From: JAAYCI01 sp964370045
GTDB taxonomy: Bacteria > Bacillota > Clostridia > Oscillospirales > Ruminococcaceae
Length of the DNA stretch: 64,000 nt
Direction: 5' to 3'
Assembly: GCA_964370045.1 (NCBI GenBank)
Contig: CAYJGZ010000011.1
Span: 1-64,000 of the forward strand
Shown: positions 43,930 to 52,676 of the stretch, one piece after another
How positions within the stretch are numbered: the stretch's first letter is position 1
How the letters are laid out: every line of letters begins with the position of its first letter
Made by a program: the position numbers and the translations under genes
The notes under the pieces: model-generated
Seen by the model: only the letters and a program-made list of their open reading frames with translations
Told to the model about the DNA's origin: nothing
Database searches by the model: none

Positions 43930-44937
43930 ATGAGTAGACGCAAAAAAATTATTATAACAATATCATCAGTGTTTGGCGGTATTTTGCTAACACTTGCATT
44001 TTTGTTTTGGTTTTTTACCAGCTGTACATGGGGGCTTTTTGAGAATACAAATCCATACAGCGCAGTGCAGCCGCCCATAGATGCCGCACAGCATCGCATA
44101 GAGCACGAGGGTGTAGTGTATGAACTAAACCCCGATGTGCAGGGCATCCTGCTTTTGGGCGTGCAACAGCAGGTGATAGACAACCCACTTGTCGGCCCGC
44201 AGGCAGACACCATTATTTTAATAACACTAAACACAAAGACGGGCGCTGTATCCCTTTTACCCGTGCCGAGAGACTTGCACAGCACGGTGTTTTTGCAGGA
44301 TGTCAGCGGTGGTGTTTCGCACACGCAGGAGGATTTTTTGTGCAACGCATATGCCTATGGTACGTCTCCCCTTTTCCCCGAGCGCATTATGGACGGCGGA
44401 AACTTCACTGCGGCCTCCCTTAGCCATGAGCTGTTCGATGCACCCATAAGCCGTTTTGCCGCCGTATATATGGACGCCATAACCGAAATTGTGGATATTT
44501 TGGGCGGTGTTGAGGTGAACGTAACTGCCGACTTTGCGGAGATTGCGGGCGTGGCGGCAGGCGAGCGGTATCTTTTGGACGGCGAAATGGCGGAGCAATA
44601 CCTGCGCCAGCGCAGTGCCACGCTAATGACGGGCAACAACCTTGACCGCATGGTGCGCCAGCGTGAGTTTTTCTTTGCGCTTTTGGACACAGTAAAGCAG
44701 CGCATTTTTGAAAACCCCTTCATCGCATTCGATTTGTACGATACTGTTTCCCCCCACCTCACCACCGATATGAGCTTTCGAGAGATGGTGTATATGGGCT
44801 ATGCATTTTTAACAGCGGACGAAATGGACCTCATGATAATGGAGGGCGAGATGGTGGACAATGTGTATGTGATGGATGAAGAGGCGATGAAAAGCTATAT
44901 CATAGAGTGGTATTATCGCCCCGTAGAGACAGCGTAA
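43930..44937 (+). CDS. LytR-CpsA-Psr (LCP) family protein
   Basis: LCP proteins attach wall teichoic acids or other glycopolymers to peptidoglycan outside the cell. The 335-residue protein has a basic start, one membrane segment at about 10-32 and an LCP domain. It shows ADTIILITLNTKTGAVSLLPVPRDLHS (the catalytic-site aspartate and arginines), GGVEVNV, and the later LDRMVRQREF arginine block. It is more divergent than housekeeping LCP enzymes. ATG 43930 has GGAG five bases before it. A TATAAT at 43865-43870 may be its -10. Confidence 0.82.
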   Translation: MSRRKKIIITISSVFGGILLTLAFLFWFFTSCTWGLFENTNPYSAVQPPIDAAQHRIEHEGVVYELNPDVQGILLLGVQQQVIDNPLVGPQADTIILITLNTKTGAVSLLPVPRDLHSTVFLQDVSGGVSHTQEDFLCNAYAYGTSPLFPERIMDGGNFTAASLSHELFDAPISRFAAVYMDAITEIVDILGGVEVNVTADFAEIAGVAAGERYLLDGEMAEQYLRQRSATLMTGNNLDRMVRQREFFFALLDTVKQRIFENPFIAFDLYDTVSPHLTTDMSFREMVYMGYAFLTADEMDLMIMEGEMVDNVYVMDEEAMKSYIIEWYYRPVETA

Positions 44938-45066
44938 ATAAGCGGTTTTTATTTGCTCTAAAATCGCAGTAAAATCATTCTTGATTTACCCGATATTTAT
45001 TTCGATTTTTCTTTGTACTGTTTGCACTGCTCGCAAATACACCAACCACCAAGGAGAGGCTTTCAC

Positions 45067-45987
45067 ATGGAGTTTAGGCACATAGAAGCGTTTGTAAACG
45101 TAGTAAAGCACAAAAGTTTTTCCAAGGCGGCAGACGCTTCTTTCGTCACACAGCCTACCATCAGCGTGCACATCAGCTCGCTTGAAAAGGAGCTTGGGGT
45201 ACAGCTACTCGAGCGCACCGGCAAGGAAGTTTTGCCCACATCGCAAGGTCAGCAATTTTATAAATATGCCTTAAATATGTTAAATATTCGCTCAAAAGCG
45301 GCACAAGCCGCCATGGATATGCAAAAAGAACCTGTTGGCATAGTGGAGTTGCAATCCTCCACTGTGCCTGCACAGGTTTTTTTGCCTGAAATCATAGCCG
45401 ACTTTTCCAAAAAACACGACAAAATAAAGTTTTATATAGAGCAGTCGGACAGCGTAAACGCACTCGAAAATTTAGCTGCGCGGCGTGGGGAGCTTGCATT
45501 TGTAGGCAATAAAACAGATGCCACAAACATGATTTACGAAGAAATTTTCGAGGACGAGGATGTTTTAATCACGCCTTGCTGCGAAAGATTTTCAAAAATG
45601 TCGCAAAGTACGCTGTGTGTAGAGGACTTTATAAGTGAGCCGTTTGTCCTGCGTGAAACAGGCTCCGGCACTGTGAAAAAATTCGAGGCGGAAATGCAAA
45701 AAAAAGGGTACAGCGGAAAGGCGCTGAACGTGATTGCACGCACAAACAGCAGTGCCGCAATAATCAACACTGTGGCGGCGGGGGCCGGCGTATCCATCAT
45801 CTCCAAAAAAACTGCCGAGCTAAACAGCGGCAACAACCGCCTGAAAATTTTCTCCATAGAGGGCTTTTCAAAAAAGCGAAAGTTTTATATGGTCTACGGA
45901 AAAAACACGGTTTTGTCCCCTGCGGCGGATGCGTTCAAAAGCTTTATCACGCAGAGCATCGCACCGCCTGCACCTGATGCCGAATAG
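45067..45987 (+). CDS. LysR-family regulator, selenium-cluster type
   Basis: The 306-residue protein has a LysR winged helix at 1-60 (FRHIEAFVNVVKHKSFSKAAD, then SFVTQPTISVHISSLEKELG) and a periplasmic-binding-like effector domain to about 295. It lies directly beside tusA-like, cysteine desulfurase and selD genes; clostridial LysR proteins of this kind are catalogued as selenium-metabolism-associated. Control of the cluster is therefore likely, but the effector is unknown. ATG 45067 has AAGGAGAGG. Confidence 0.85.
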   Translation: MEFRHIEAFVNVVKHKSFSKAADASFVTQPTISVHISSLEKELGVQLLERTGKEVLPTSQGQQFYKYALNMLNIRSKAAQAAMDMQKEPVGIVELQSSTVPAQVFLPEIIADFSKKHDKIKFYIEQSDSVNALENLAARRGELAFVGNKTDATNMIYEEIFEDEDVLITPCCERFSKMSQSTLCVEDFISEPFVLRETGSGTVKKFEAEMQKKGYSGKALNVIARTNSSAAIINTVAAGAGVSIISKKTAELNSGNNRLKIFSIEGFSKKRKFYMVYGKNTVLSPAADAFKSFITQSIAPPAPDAE

Positions 45988-46028
45988 CAATAGCGCATCG
46001 GAAAACTTGTTCCCAAATATGCAACTTC

Positions 46029-46241
46029 CTAAATATTCACAGTGATGTGAAATTCACCCGAAATTTCCTCTACGCTTAGCGTATGTCCCCTACCCGTCAC
46101 AAAGCGGGTGATATTTTCCACCGCAACATTATTGTCCACCATCACAAGTAGCGCTCCCTCACCGCCTGCAAGCGCTTTTTTCACCCTTATCACAGGCTCG
46201 GGACAGGCGCAGCCACGTGCATCAATTACCATCTTTTCCAT
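46029..46241 (-). CDS. TusA-like sulfur/selenium carrier
   Basis: The 70-residue protein is a stand-alone TusA/SirA domain with the CPxP site as C13-P-E-P (sequence GCACPEP); C11 precedes it. It resembles the N-terminal half of YedF, a protein that here is split, with the DsrE half encoded at 49850-50221. ATG 46241 has AAAGGA nine bases before it. It faces the LysR gene end to end and is divergent from the cysteine desulfurase gene. A role in handing on sulfur or selenium is inferred. Confidence 0.85.
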   Translation of the reverse strand: MEKMVIDARGCACPEPVIRVKKALAGGEGALLVMVDNNVAVENITRFVTGRGHTLSVEEISGEFHITVNI

Positions 46242-46580
46242 GTTTGAAAATCCTTTCTTGTGTGTTTTTTAGTGTAATGTTTTACACATGATTTGCACAC
46301 TGTTATTTTGCTGATATTTCATTAACATAATCATACCATAAAATGTATTATTTTACAGGCTTTTATACTGTTTTGTTTTACGCACAAAGCACATTATCAC
46401 GTGCTAAATATTTAGTCGCAAATTTATGCAATGTTTTTTAATTACCGCACAAATATTGCTGATTAAACAAAAGTGGCGCATGATATTTTTGCTTATTATT
46501 TTACATATTATTTTCGCCGACTTTTTATAGTTTTCAGCGCAACACTATTTTGCAACAACCCAAAAGGAAAATGAAAAACC
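46242..46580. other. AT-rich divergent intergenic region
   Basis: This 339-bp stretch separates the divergent tusA-like and cysteine desulfurase genes and must hold both promoters. I find no pair of boxes with good spacing. It is a likely place for operators of the LysR regulator. Confidence 0.5.
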
Positions 46581-47735
46581 ATGAAACAAGTATATTGTGA
46601 CAACGCCAGCACATCTTTTCCTAAAGCGCCCGGGCTGGGCGAGGTGATAGGAAAACACATAGACACAAACGGAGTGAATATAAGCCGAGGCGGCTACACA
46701 AAGGCATACACACTTGAGGGTGAGGTTGTTGAAACACGTGAGATGCTGTGCGAGCTTTTCGGCTTTAATATCGCAAAAAACGTCGTGTTTACCCCCGGGG
46801 CGACATGGGGGATGAACATGGTGCTGTGTGGGCTTTTGCGCAGTGGTGAGCATGTCATAAGCTCCTCCATGGAGCACAACGCCGTGGCACGCCCGCTGAG
46901 CGAGCTTTGCAAAAAAGGCGTGCAATGGAGCAAAGCCCCTGCGTATAAAAGCGGCTATCTACATGCGGCTGATGTGAAAAAACTAATTCGCCCAAACACT
47001 CGCATTGTCATAATGACGCACGCCTCCAACGTTTGCGGCGCTATCTCAAACATAAAAGAGGTGGGCGAAGTGTGCAAAGAGCAGGGTGTCTTTTTCGTGG
47101 TGGACGGCGCACAAACAGCAGGAAGCGAGAGTATTAACATGCAAGCGCAACACATAGACGGGCTTGTGTTCCCTGCACACAAATGTTTGATGGGACCGCA
47201 AGGCCTTGGGGGAATTGTTCTAAGTGAGCGGCTGGCGCAAAGCATAGACCCCATAATTGCAGGTGGAACGGGTAGCATTTCGGACAAGGAAATAATGCCC
47301 GACTTTATGCCGGATAAATTCCAGCCCGGCACCATGAATATTCCGGGGATAATCGGGCTAAAGCACAGCCTTGCCTTTATAAAAAAAGAGGGGCTTGCCG
47401 CAATAGGCGAAAAGAAGCGACACCTCACCTCGCTTTTCATTGACAATATGAAAAATTTAAGCGGCGCCGACATCATCGGCCCACAAGATACACAAAATAG
47501 GTGCTCGGTGGTGTCGCTGAATTTCCCCCACACGGACAACGCCGAAATGAGCTTTATTTTAGAGAGAGAATACGGCATTTCATCAAGGTGCGGACTACAT
47601 TGTGCACCTTTAGCTCACAAGACTCTTGGAACTTATCCGCATGGAACCGTCCGTTTTTCCTTTGGGTATTTTAACACACCCGAAGATATTTCCTATGTGA
47701 GCCACTGCATACACAAGGCGATAAAAAACAGTTAA
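46581..47735 (+). CDS. Cysteine desulfurase-family protein (selenium cluster)
   Basis: The 384-residue protein is a class V PLP aminotransferase of the cysteine desulfurase group. It starts VYCDNASTSFPKAPG. The PLP-phosphate threonine or serine region is SSSMEHNA, the PLP lysine lies in PAHKCLMGPQG near 205-215, and a cysteine-bearing loop SSRCGLHCAP near 335 fits the persulfide/selenide-carrying site. The subfamily is the one found beside selD and YedF-like genes in Firmicutes. It may deliver selenium from selenocysteine or sulfur from cysteine; which cannot be told here. Its stop is followed by a bidirectional terminator facing selD. Confidence 0.9.
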   Translation: MKQVYCDNASTSFPKAPGLGEVIGKHIDTNGVNISRGGYTKAYTLEGEVVETREMLCELFGFNIAKNVVFTPGATWGMNMVLCGLLRSGEHVISSSMEHNAVARPLSELCKKGVQWSKAPAYKSGYLHAADVKKLIRPNTRIVIMTHASNVCGAISNIKEVGEVCKEQGVFFVVDGAQTAGSESINMQAQHIDGLVFPAHKCLMGPQGLGGIVLSERLAQSIDPIIAGGTGSISDKEIMPDFMPDKFQPGTMNIPGIIGLKHSLAFIKKEGLAAIGEKKRHLTSLFIDNMKNLSGADIIGPQDTQNRCSVVSLNFPHTDNAEMSFILEREYGISSRCGLHCAPLAHKTLGTYPHGTVRFSFGYFNTPEDISYVSHCIHKAIKNS

Positions 47736-47790
47736 AAATCCATGTTAATTATCTCGAAATTCACACCTGATTCACCGGCTTAAAAAACAC

Positions 47791-47829
47791 AAAAACCTCG
47801 AAAATCCGAAGGGCAATTTCGAGGTTTTT
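47791..47829. terminator. Bidirectional terminator
   Basis: AAAAACCTCGAAA pairs perfectly with TTTCGAGGTTTTT over 13 bp. It lies between the convergent cysteine desulfurase and selD genes. Confidence 0.92.
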
Positions 47830-47861
47830 GCAAAATATATTCTTGAAACGTATTTTTGAGG

Positions 47862-48887
47862 CTACTCCACTATCACGCTTTTGTCCTCTGCCGATAGCAC
47901 CTGCCCCACTATTTCCACACCCTGCATGGAGTCCTTCAGCGCACGAACAAGCTTTTGTGCCTCGCTCTCGCTCGCCGAAATCAAAAGCCCGCCCGAAGTC
48001 TGCGGGTCGAAAAGCAGGTCGGAGACAAACAGCGGCACGTCCTTTGAAACGCTCACCTTGTCATTTAGGAAGTCCCTGTTGGCGTATGCGCCTGCGGGTA
48101 TTATGCCCATCTTTGCCATCTCGCCCGCCCCGCTCATGAGCGGTACACTTTCAGCGAAAATCTTTATGGACAGCTTACTTGCCGTTGCAATCTCGTGTGC
48201 GTGCCCCAAAAGCCCAAAGCCGGTAACATCCGTGCACGCATTCACCGAAAATTTGCGCATAATTTCATACGGATATTTATTCAGCGCACACATGTACTGC
48301 ATAAGCTCGCTCTGCTCGTCCTGCGAAAGTAGCTGTGCCTTATTTGCGGTGTTCAGCACCCCACTTCCCAGCGGCTTTGTCAGTATAAGCAGGTCTCCCT
48401 GCCGTAGTCCATCGTTGGCAAGTATATTTTCAGGCGATGTAAACCCCGTGACACACAGGCCGTATTTCGGCTCTTTGTCCTTTAGTGTGTGCCCGCCCGC
48501 AATAATTGCGTTCGCCTCCAGCACCTTGTTGTAGCCGCCCTCGAGTATCCCCTTTACATCCTCCTTGGGCAGGTCCTCCGGTAGGCACATTATGTTCATG
48601 CACAGCCTCGGCTCACCACCCATGGCGTACACATCACTCAGCGAGTTTGTGGCCGCTATCTGCCCGTAAATGTATGGGTCATCCACCACCGGCGGAAAAA
48701 TATCCACCGTTTGAATCATCACAGTGTCGTCATTTATACGATACACCGCCGCATCATCGCTGTTTTCAAACCCAACTATCAAGTTAGGGTCACTAAACTT
48801 TGGCAAATGGCACAAAACTTGTGCCAAGGCCCCGGGGCCTATCTTGGCGGCTCACCCTGCATTTTGGGTTAGGTCTGTAAGTTTCAT
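47862..48887 (-). CDS. selD: Selenide, water dikinase, selenocysteine-containing
   Basis: SelD makes selenophosphate, the selenium donor for selenocysteine and selenouridine. The gene runs from ATG 48887 through an in-frame TGA at 48854-48852, which is codon 12 in NAG-U-AAKIGPG; this is the place of the catalytic Cys/Sec in the family. Read as Sec, the product has 341 residues, the normal length. Downstream are FENSDDAAVY, MIQTVDIFPP and GFGLLGHA, with the ATP and metal residues. A start after the TGA would lose the catalytic residue and the Gly-rich loop. A hairpin follows the TGA (48848-48823). The upstream genes C_GCAxxG, DUF3343 and YedF are on the same strand. Confidence 0.95.
48823..48848 (-). 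promoter_or_regulatory. Bacterial SECIS-like hairpin in selD
   Basis: Three bases after the UGA the transcript folds as GCCAA (bulge GAUA) GGCC-CCGG-GGCC UUGGC. Position and size fit a bacterial SECIS bound by SelB. The apical loop differs from that of E. coli fdhF, as expected between phyla. A second small hairpin, GGCACAA/TTGTGCC, follows at once. Confidence 0.75.
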
Positions 48888-48928
48888 CCTCTTTCGCTCC
48901 CCTCTCGCAAGCAGGCTGTATAATAAAG

Positions 48929-48963
48929 CCCGCCGAACAAATAAAACTGTTTTATTCGGCGGA
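48929..48963 (-). terminator. Hairpin upstream of selD
   Basis: CCGCCGAA and TTCGGCGG pair over 8 bp with an A/T-rich inner pair. It lies between the C_GCAxxG gene and selD. The T-run on the minus strand is short, so it may be a weak terminator or an mRNA-processing hairpin. Confidence 0.55.
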
Positions 48964-49028
48964 CAATCTATTAAAATATTAGCATATAATCCGCTTGCGC
49001 ACAAGTCGCAGACGTATCTACTATCATG

Positions 49029-49499
49029 CTATGCTACGGCATCATCCTTTATCATTAGCTCACGTGCTATTATTTCGGCCGTTTTTTGTGCTATTTCGCC
49101 CGTGAATCGGGTGCACTGCTGCATGTGCTCGGGCGAGCCGAGCGTGTGCTTTGCGGTAAGCACTCTGCAACATAGCACCTTGTTTTTACCTTTGAAAAAG
49201 TCGTGCAATTCTGCACTGAGCTTCATACATAGCCCCACCTTTTCATCCCCCGCCTTGGAGCGACCAAAAACCATGCCGAGGGCGATAATCCCCCCACTGA
49301 CAGCGCCGCACACACACTTTGCGCCGCCAATACCCACGGGAAAACCGGAGGCCACCTTGACAATATCCTCCGGTATATCAAGGCCAAAGTTTTCTCTTAT
49401 GCTTGCCACCACCGCCTCCGAGCAAAAAAAGCCGCTGTTATAGTAGCGCTCTGCATCCTCACGTATTTTTTTGGAGTTTATTGTGCTGTTATATTTCAT
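49029..49499 (-). CDS. C_GCAxxG_C_C family protein
   Basis: The 156-residue protein carries the spaced cysteine pattern that names this family: FFCSEAV near 25, a GAKCVCGAVSGGIIALG stretch near 60-75, a later VLCCR near 110 and QQC near 128. Members are predicted redox or metal proteins; their biochemistry is unproven. It lies between selD and the DUF3343 gene, an association with selenium metabolism that fits published family notes. ATG 49499 has AGGAG-like GGAGCG before it. Confidence 0.85.
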   Translation of the reverse strand: MKYNSTINSKKIREDAERYYNSGFFCSEAVVASIRENFGLDIPEDIVKVASGFPVGIGGAKCVCGAVSGGIIALGMVFGRSKAGDEKVGLCMKLSAELHDFFKGKNKVLCCRVLTAKHTLGSPEHMQQCTRFTGEIAQKTAEIIARELMIKDDAVA

Positions 49500-49571
49500 A
49501 GGATTTTCGCTCCTTTTATTTGGGAATAATGTTTCAGTACTTGCATTTTCATGCTAATTTACGGTGAATTA

Positions 49572-49853
49572 TTATGTATTTTTTACACAAATTAAGCTCG
49601 CGTTTCGCTTCCCCTCTATTTTAGGCCCAAGCAGGTACAAGCCGTGTGCATCCTCCATGCGATGAAAAAGCATTAAGGCCTCTTCGCCCGAGCATCCGTC
49701 TATGCGAAGCGCCATGCCACAGCTCGCCGTAATTTCCCTTGGCGTGGGAATCATCTTTATATCCGCCGAATTCTCCATCATTTTTTCGGCAGTTATTGCG
49801 TAGCTTACCGACGCAAACGTAACCACATGAAATCCAGTGTCGCCTTTTATCAT
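49572..49853 (-). CDS. DUF3343 protein, putative Se/S carrier
   Basis: The 93-residue protein matches the DUF3343 family (putative selenium/sulfur carrier). The family cysteine is in TASCGMALRI near residue 45, followed by a short ferredoxin-like remainder. Its ATG overlaps the yedF-like stop (ATGA), which implies that both proteins are made together. Confidence 0.83.
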   Translation of the reverse strand: MIKGDTGFHVVTFASVSYAITAEKMMENSADIKMIPTPREITASCGMALRIDGCSGEEALMLFHRMEDAHGLYLLGPKIEGKRNASLICVKNT

Positions 49854-50221
49854 AAATTTATGACACTCTCCGCTTCGTTCATCATTTCCACCACGCTGTA
49901 CATGTTTGTCACTTTTCCCACCGCAAGCGCATCCTGTATTTTGTAGTAGTCAAGGCACGCACCACAGGTGTATATTTCGGTTCCTGCGCTCTCCAGCGCC
50001 AAAAGATGCTCCAAAACGGCAGAGCCTTTGCTCGTAAGCATAACGCCGTCGTTCAAAAACAGCATGGTTTGCGGGCGCACATCCGCCTCGCTCTGCGAAT
50101 ACATAAAGGTTTTCATGAGGTTTTTGCCCAGCTCCTCACTGCCTTTCCCAAAGCAATCCGACGCCACAACCACAACAAGCCCTTTTTTTATCCCCTGCAT
50201 ATTTTCATTTGTTTGCGGCAT
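49850..50221 (-). CDS. YedF-type DsrE-domain protein (lacks TusA half)
   Basis: The product matches the C-terminal DsrE-like half of YedF, the sulfurtransferase-like protein of selenium metabolism. Motifs are VVVVASDCFGKGSEELG near the start and the cysteine loop YTCGACLDYY near 85. Counting from ATG 50221 gives 123 residues; this start has a strong GGAGGTG, while the ATG at 50260 has none. The N-terminal TusA domain normally fused to it is absent and a separate TusA-like gene lies 3.6 kb away at 46029. It is the first gene of the YedF-DUF3343-C_GCAxxG-selD series. Confidence 0.88.
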   Translation of the reverse strand: MPQTNENMQGIKKGLVVVVASDCFGKGSEELGKNLMKTFMYSQSEADVRPQTMLFLNDGVMLTSKGSAVLEHLLALESAGTEIYTCGACLDYYKIQDALAVGKVTNMYSVVEMMNEAESVINL

Positions 50222-50441
50222 AGTCGCCACCTCCATAGATTTTTCTTTTTTATCATTCACATCGGCTATATAGCCTTGATTATATACATCACGTTCAGCT
50301 TATCATGCAATATTACCCTTGAAATGTCAATGTAATACCTTTGCTTTTTGTCCTATATTACTATTTTCAATAGCGGTGCAAATGTGTATAACAATTTTCT
50401 ATGGCGGTGTAAACAACACAATGAAAACGGAGGTGCTTTTA

Positions 50442-50630
50442 ATGCCTGTTTTATCCGCAGAGATTTTGCTCGTGCTCGGTGTTCTCGGCATAATATTTTT
50501 GTCGGTGTTTCGCAAGCTGTTTAAGTTCGTGTGGCTGTTTATACTCCTTGTGACATTGCTTGGGGTCTTGTGCGTGTTGCTTGTGGGGTATCTTGTGCTC
50601 AATGTGCTATTTTTAGGCGCAATAGCATAA
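50442..50630 (+). CDS. Small two-helix membrane protein, unknown
   Basis: I do not recognise this 62-residue protein. It is almost wholly hydrophobic, with segments at about 6-22 and 31-58 separated by a short basic turn (FRKLFKF), so both ends probably face outside. GGAGGTG lies six bases before ATG 50442, a strong reason to accept it. It is divergent from the yedF-like gene and ends in a bidirectional terminator. Confidence 0.65.
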   Translation: MPVLSAEILLVLGVLGIIFLSVFRKLFKFVWLFILLVTLLGVLCVLLVGYLVLNVLFLGAIA

Positions 50631-50665
50631 AAATCCCACAGGCAATACTCTGCCTATGGGAAAGC
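50628..50665. terminator. Bidirectional terminator
   Basis: TCCCA-C-AGGCA pairs with TGCCT-A-TGGGA (one mismatch) around ATACTC, with A-runs before it. It separates the small membrane gene from the convergent rubrerythrin gene. Confidence 0.7.
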
Positions 50666-50676
50666 TATACTATACT

Positions 50677-51210
50677 TTATGATTTGCTCTTCTCCACAAA
50701 AGCATCCGATGCACCGCACACGGGACACACCTTTTGCGGCGAGTTTTCGGGGTATCCGCAAAACAAACAGAAGTGTGTATGTTCTTGGGCAGTCGTATCC
50801 TCTTTAGCCGCCGCTGTATCCTCTTCGCTCAGTAGCATCTCCACAAAGCGTCTTTCGTGCTCGCACTCGATGGACGCTATTTTTTCAAACATTGCGGCTA
50901 TGTCCTCAAGGCCTTCCTGCTTTGCCACCGCCGCCGCTTGTGGGTAAATGTTCTTCCACTCCGCATTCTCCGCACTTGCGGAGCTATTTAGGTTTGCCAT
51001 TGTGTCGCCGTCTATTTTGTGTATGTACTTAAACCACGTTTTGGCGTGCGCTGTCTCGTTTTGAGCCATTTTTTTGAACAGCTCTGCGGCGGTCATGTTT
51101 CCCTCGGCTGCCGCAATGTCCGCATATATCAGGTATCTCATTATCGCCTTAGATTCATTTATAAATGCCTTTTCAATGTTTTTTTGGGATTGTGTTCCGC
51201 TGATGTCCAT
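50677..51210 (-). CDS. Rubrerythrin
   Basis: Rubrerythrins reduce peroxide in anaerobes. The 177-residue protein has a four-helix ferritin-like domain at about 10-130 with diiron ligands in the helices NESKAIMRY, QNETAHAKTW and CEHERRF, and a rubredoxin-like C-terminal domain with two cysteine pairs, FCLFCG and VCPVCG. A linker of about 25 residues, rich in Ala, Glu and Thr, joins them. It starts 12 bp after the HD-GYP gene, so the two are probably cotranscribed. Confidence 0.93.
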   Translation of the reverse strand: MDISGTQSQKNIEKAFINESKAIMRYLIYADIAAAEGNMTAAELFKKMAQNETAHAKTWFKYIHKIDGDTMANLNSSASAENAEWKNIYPQAAAVAKQEGLEDIAAMFEKIASIECEHERRFVEMLLSEEDTAAAKEDTTAQEHTHFCLFCGYPENSPQKVCPVCGASDAFVEKSKS

Positions 51211-51222
51211 AGGTAGCTCCTC

Positions 51223-52482
51223 TTAATTATATTTTGTGTACAGCTGTTTTGCTTCAGCTTGAAATGCGTTGTATCTTTGCATCATTTCATCGTTGACAAT
51301 CTCCGCCACGGCAAATAGCCTATCATAGTTTTCAATCGACGCATCCGCAACATTTCTGCAGATTTTTCCATTGTCCCGCATTTCCGTAATAATTGCGATT
51401 ACCCTTTCTTTGGGGAACGGCTCTTTGTAGCTGCGCCTGCCCATTAGGGCGCTTAATATATCCGCAACAGCGACTATTTTTTCGGGCAAGCTCAGCTCTT
51501 CTTTCGTAAGGCCCTTGGGGTAGCCTGTGCCGTCCAGCTTTTCGTGATGACGCACCGCAATTTGCAGGACCTCATCATTCACGCAGTCTCGCAGTATGTG
51601 CTCGGACAATAAAACATGGTCCTTCATCACCTTGAACTCGGTGGGTGTAAGTGCGCCGTCCTTCTCAAGTATCAGTGGCGAGACGGATATTTTACCTATA
51701 TCATGCAGCATAGAGCCCAGCTGAATTGATTCTATCTCATCCTCACTTAAGCGGAGCATTCTTGCCAGCTCAACGGCTATCTGCACCGTTGTTGCGGTGT
51801 GTGTCACCGTGTATTCGCTTCTAAAGTCAATCGCACTGGGTAGCATCAGCAAAAGCGAGCGCAGCTGTTGTTCGGGCATACCGTTTGTGTTCAAAAAGTT
51901 GTGCACCTTTTCAAGGTAGCGCCCGCTGAGCATCTCGGTTATTATGCCTTTGCTCTTTTCAAGCTCTATCAGCCATTGTGCGTCAAGCTTGGAAAAAACA
52001 GGGTTTTCAAGCACTCTTATGGCGTCTTCCGCTGTTTTCACATAGCCTTTTATTATCATAATGTCCAGCCTGTCCGCTATAAAAAGTCTTGCGGCAAGCT
52101 CCTTGTTTTTGCAGTCCGTCTCACACAGCTTTTTATATGGGAAGTGGTGAAAAAGAATAGCATCCACATACTCCTCAAAAAAGTCCTGCCTTTTTAGAAA
52201 CATATAGCTGTACACCGAGTGTGAAAGTGTGTTCGCCACCTCAAAGTTGAACGCATTTTCGGTATTGATAAGCGAATCCAAAAGCTCTGTTTGGTATGCG
52301 CCTATGTCGTGAAATATACCAAGATAGGATATTTTCACAAGCTGCTCGGCCTTATACCCCTCCCCCTCGTACATGTTCAAAAGCAAATACGAAACCCTCT
52401 CGCCATGGTCCATCAGCTGATAGTCAAGCGTGTTCAGCGCTCGGCGGAGCATGTTGAATACATCGTTTATTTTCGCAGACAC
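51223..52482 (-). CDS. HD-GYP domain protein, predicted c-di-GMP phosphodiesterase
   Basis: The 419-residue protein has two HD-type regions. The N-terminal one (about 20-165) has HDIG at about 59 and HHFPYKK near 110. The C-terminal one is a true HD-GYP domain: SMLHDIGKISV near 265 and HHEKLDGTGYP near 325, with ADILSALMGRRSYK after it. No sensor domain or membrane segment is seen, so it is cytoplasmic. HD-GYP domains degrade c-di-GMP. GTG 52482 has AGGAG. It precedes rubrerythrin by 12 bp and lies two genes from the EAL sensor. Confidence 0.9.
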   Translation of the reverse strand: MSAKINDVFNMLRRALNTLDYQLMDHGERVSYLLLNMYEGEGYKAEQLVKISYLGIFHDIGAYQTELLDSLINTENAFNFEVANTLSHSVYSYMFLKRQDFFEEYVDAILFHHFPYKKLCETDCKNKELAARLFIADRLDIMIIKGYVKTAEDAIRVLENPVFSKLDAQWLIELEKSKGIITEMLSGRYLEKVHNFLNTNGMPEQQLRSLLLMLPSAIDFRSEYTVTHTATTVQIAVELARMLRLSEDEIESIQLGSMLHDIGKISVSPLILEKDGALTPTEFKVMKDHVLLSEHILRDCVNDEVLQIAVRHHEKLDGTGYPKGLTKEELSLPEKIVAVADILSALMGRRSYKEPFPKERVIAIITEMRDNGKICRNVADASIENYDRLFAVAEIVNDEMMQRYNAFQAEAKQLYTKYN

Positions 52483-52676
52483 AGCTCATCACTCCTATTT
52501 GAAACTAAATCCCAATAAGTATATCACATTTCTTTTTTCTTTCAAGGGGGAAATTAGTTTTTTTTCACACAAATAACAAAGTTTATTCACACAAAAAAAC
52601 AGCTTGAAAAAAGAGAATAAATTCACAAAAAAGAAGTTAATCGCCTTTTATTTATGCCACTTATAAATAATGCCTA
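52483..52676. other. Upstream region of the HD-GYP gene
   Basis: This AT-rich stretch should hold the minus-strand promoter of the HD-GYP-rubrerythrin pair. I see no convincing box pair, no riboswitch and no gene. Confidence 0.4.
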
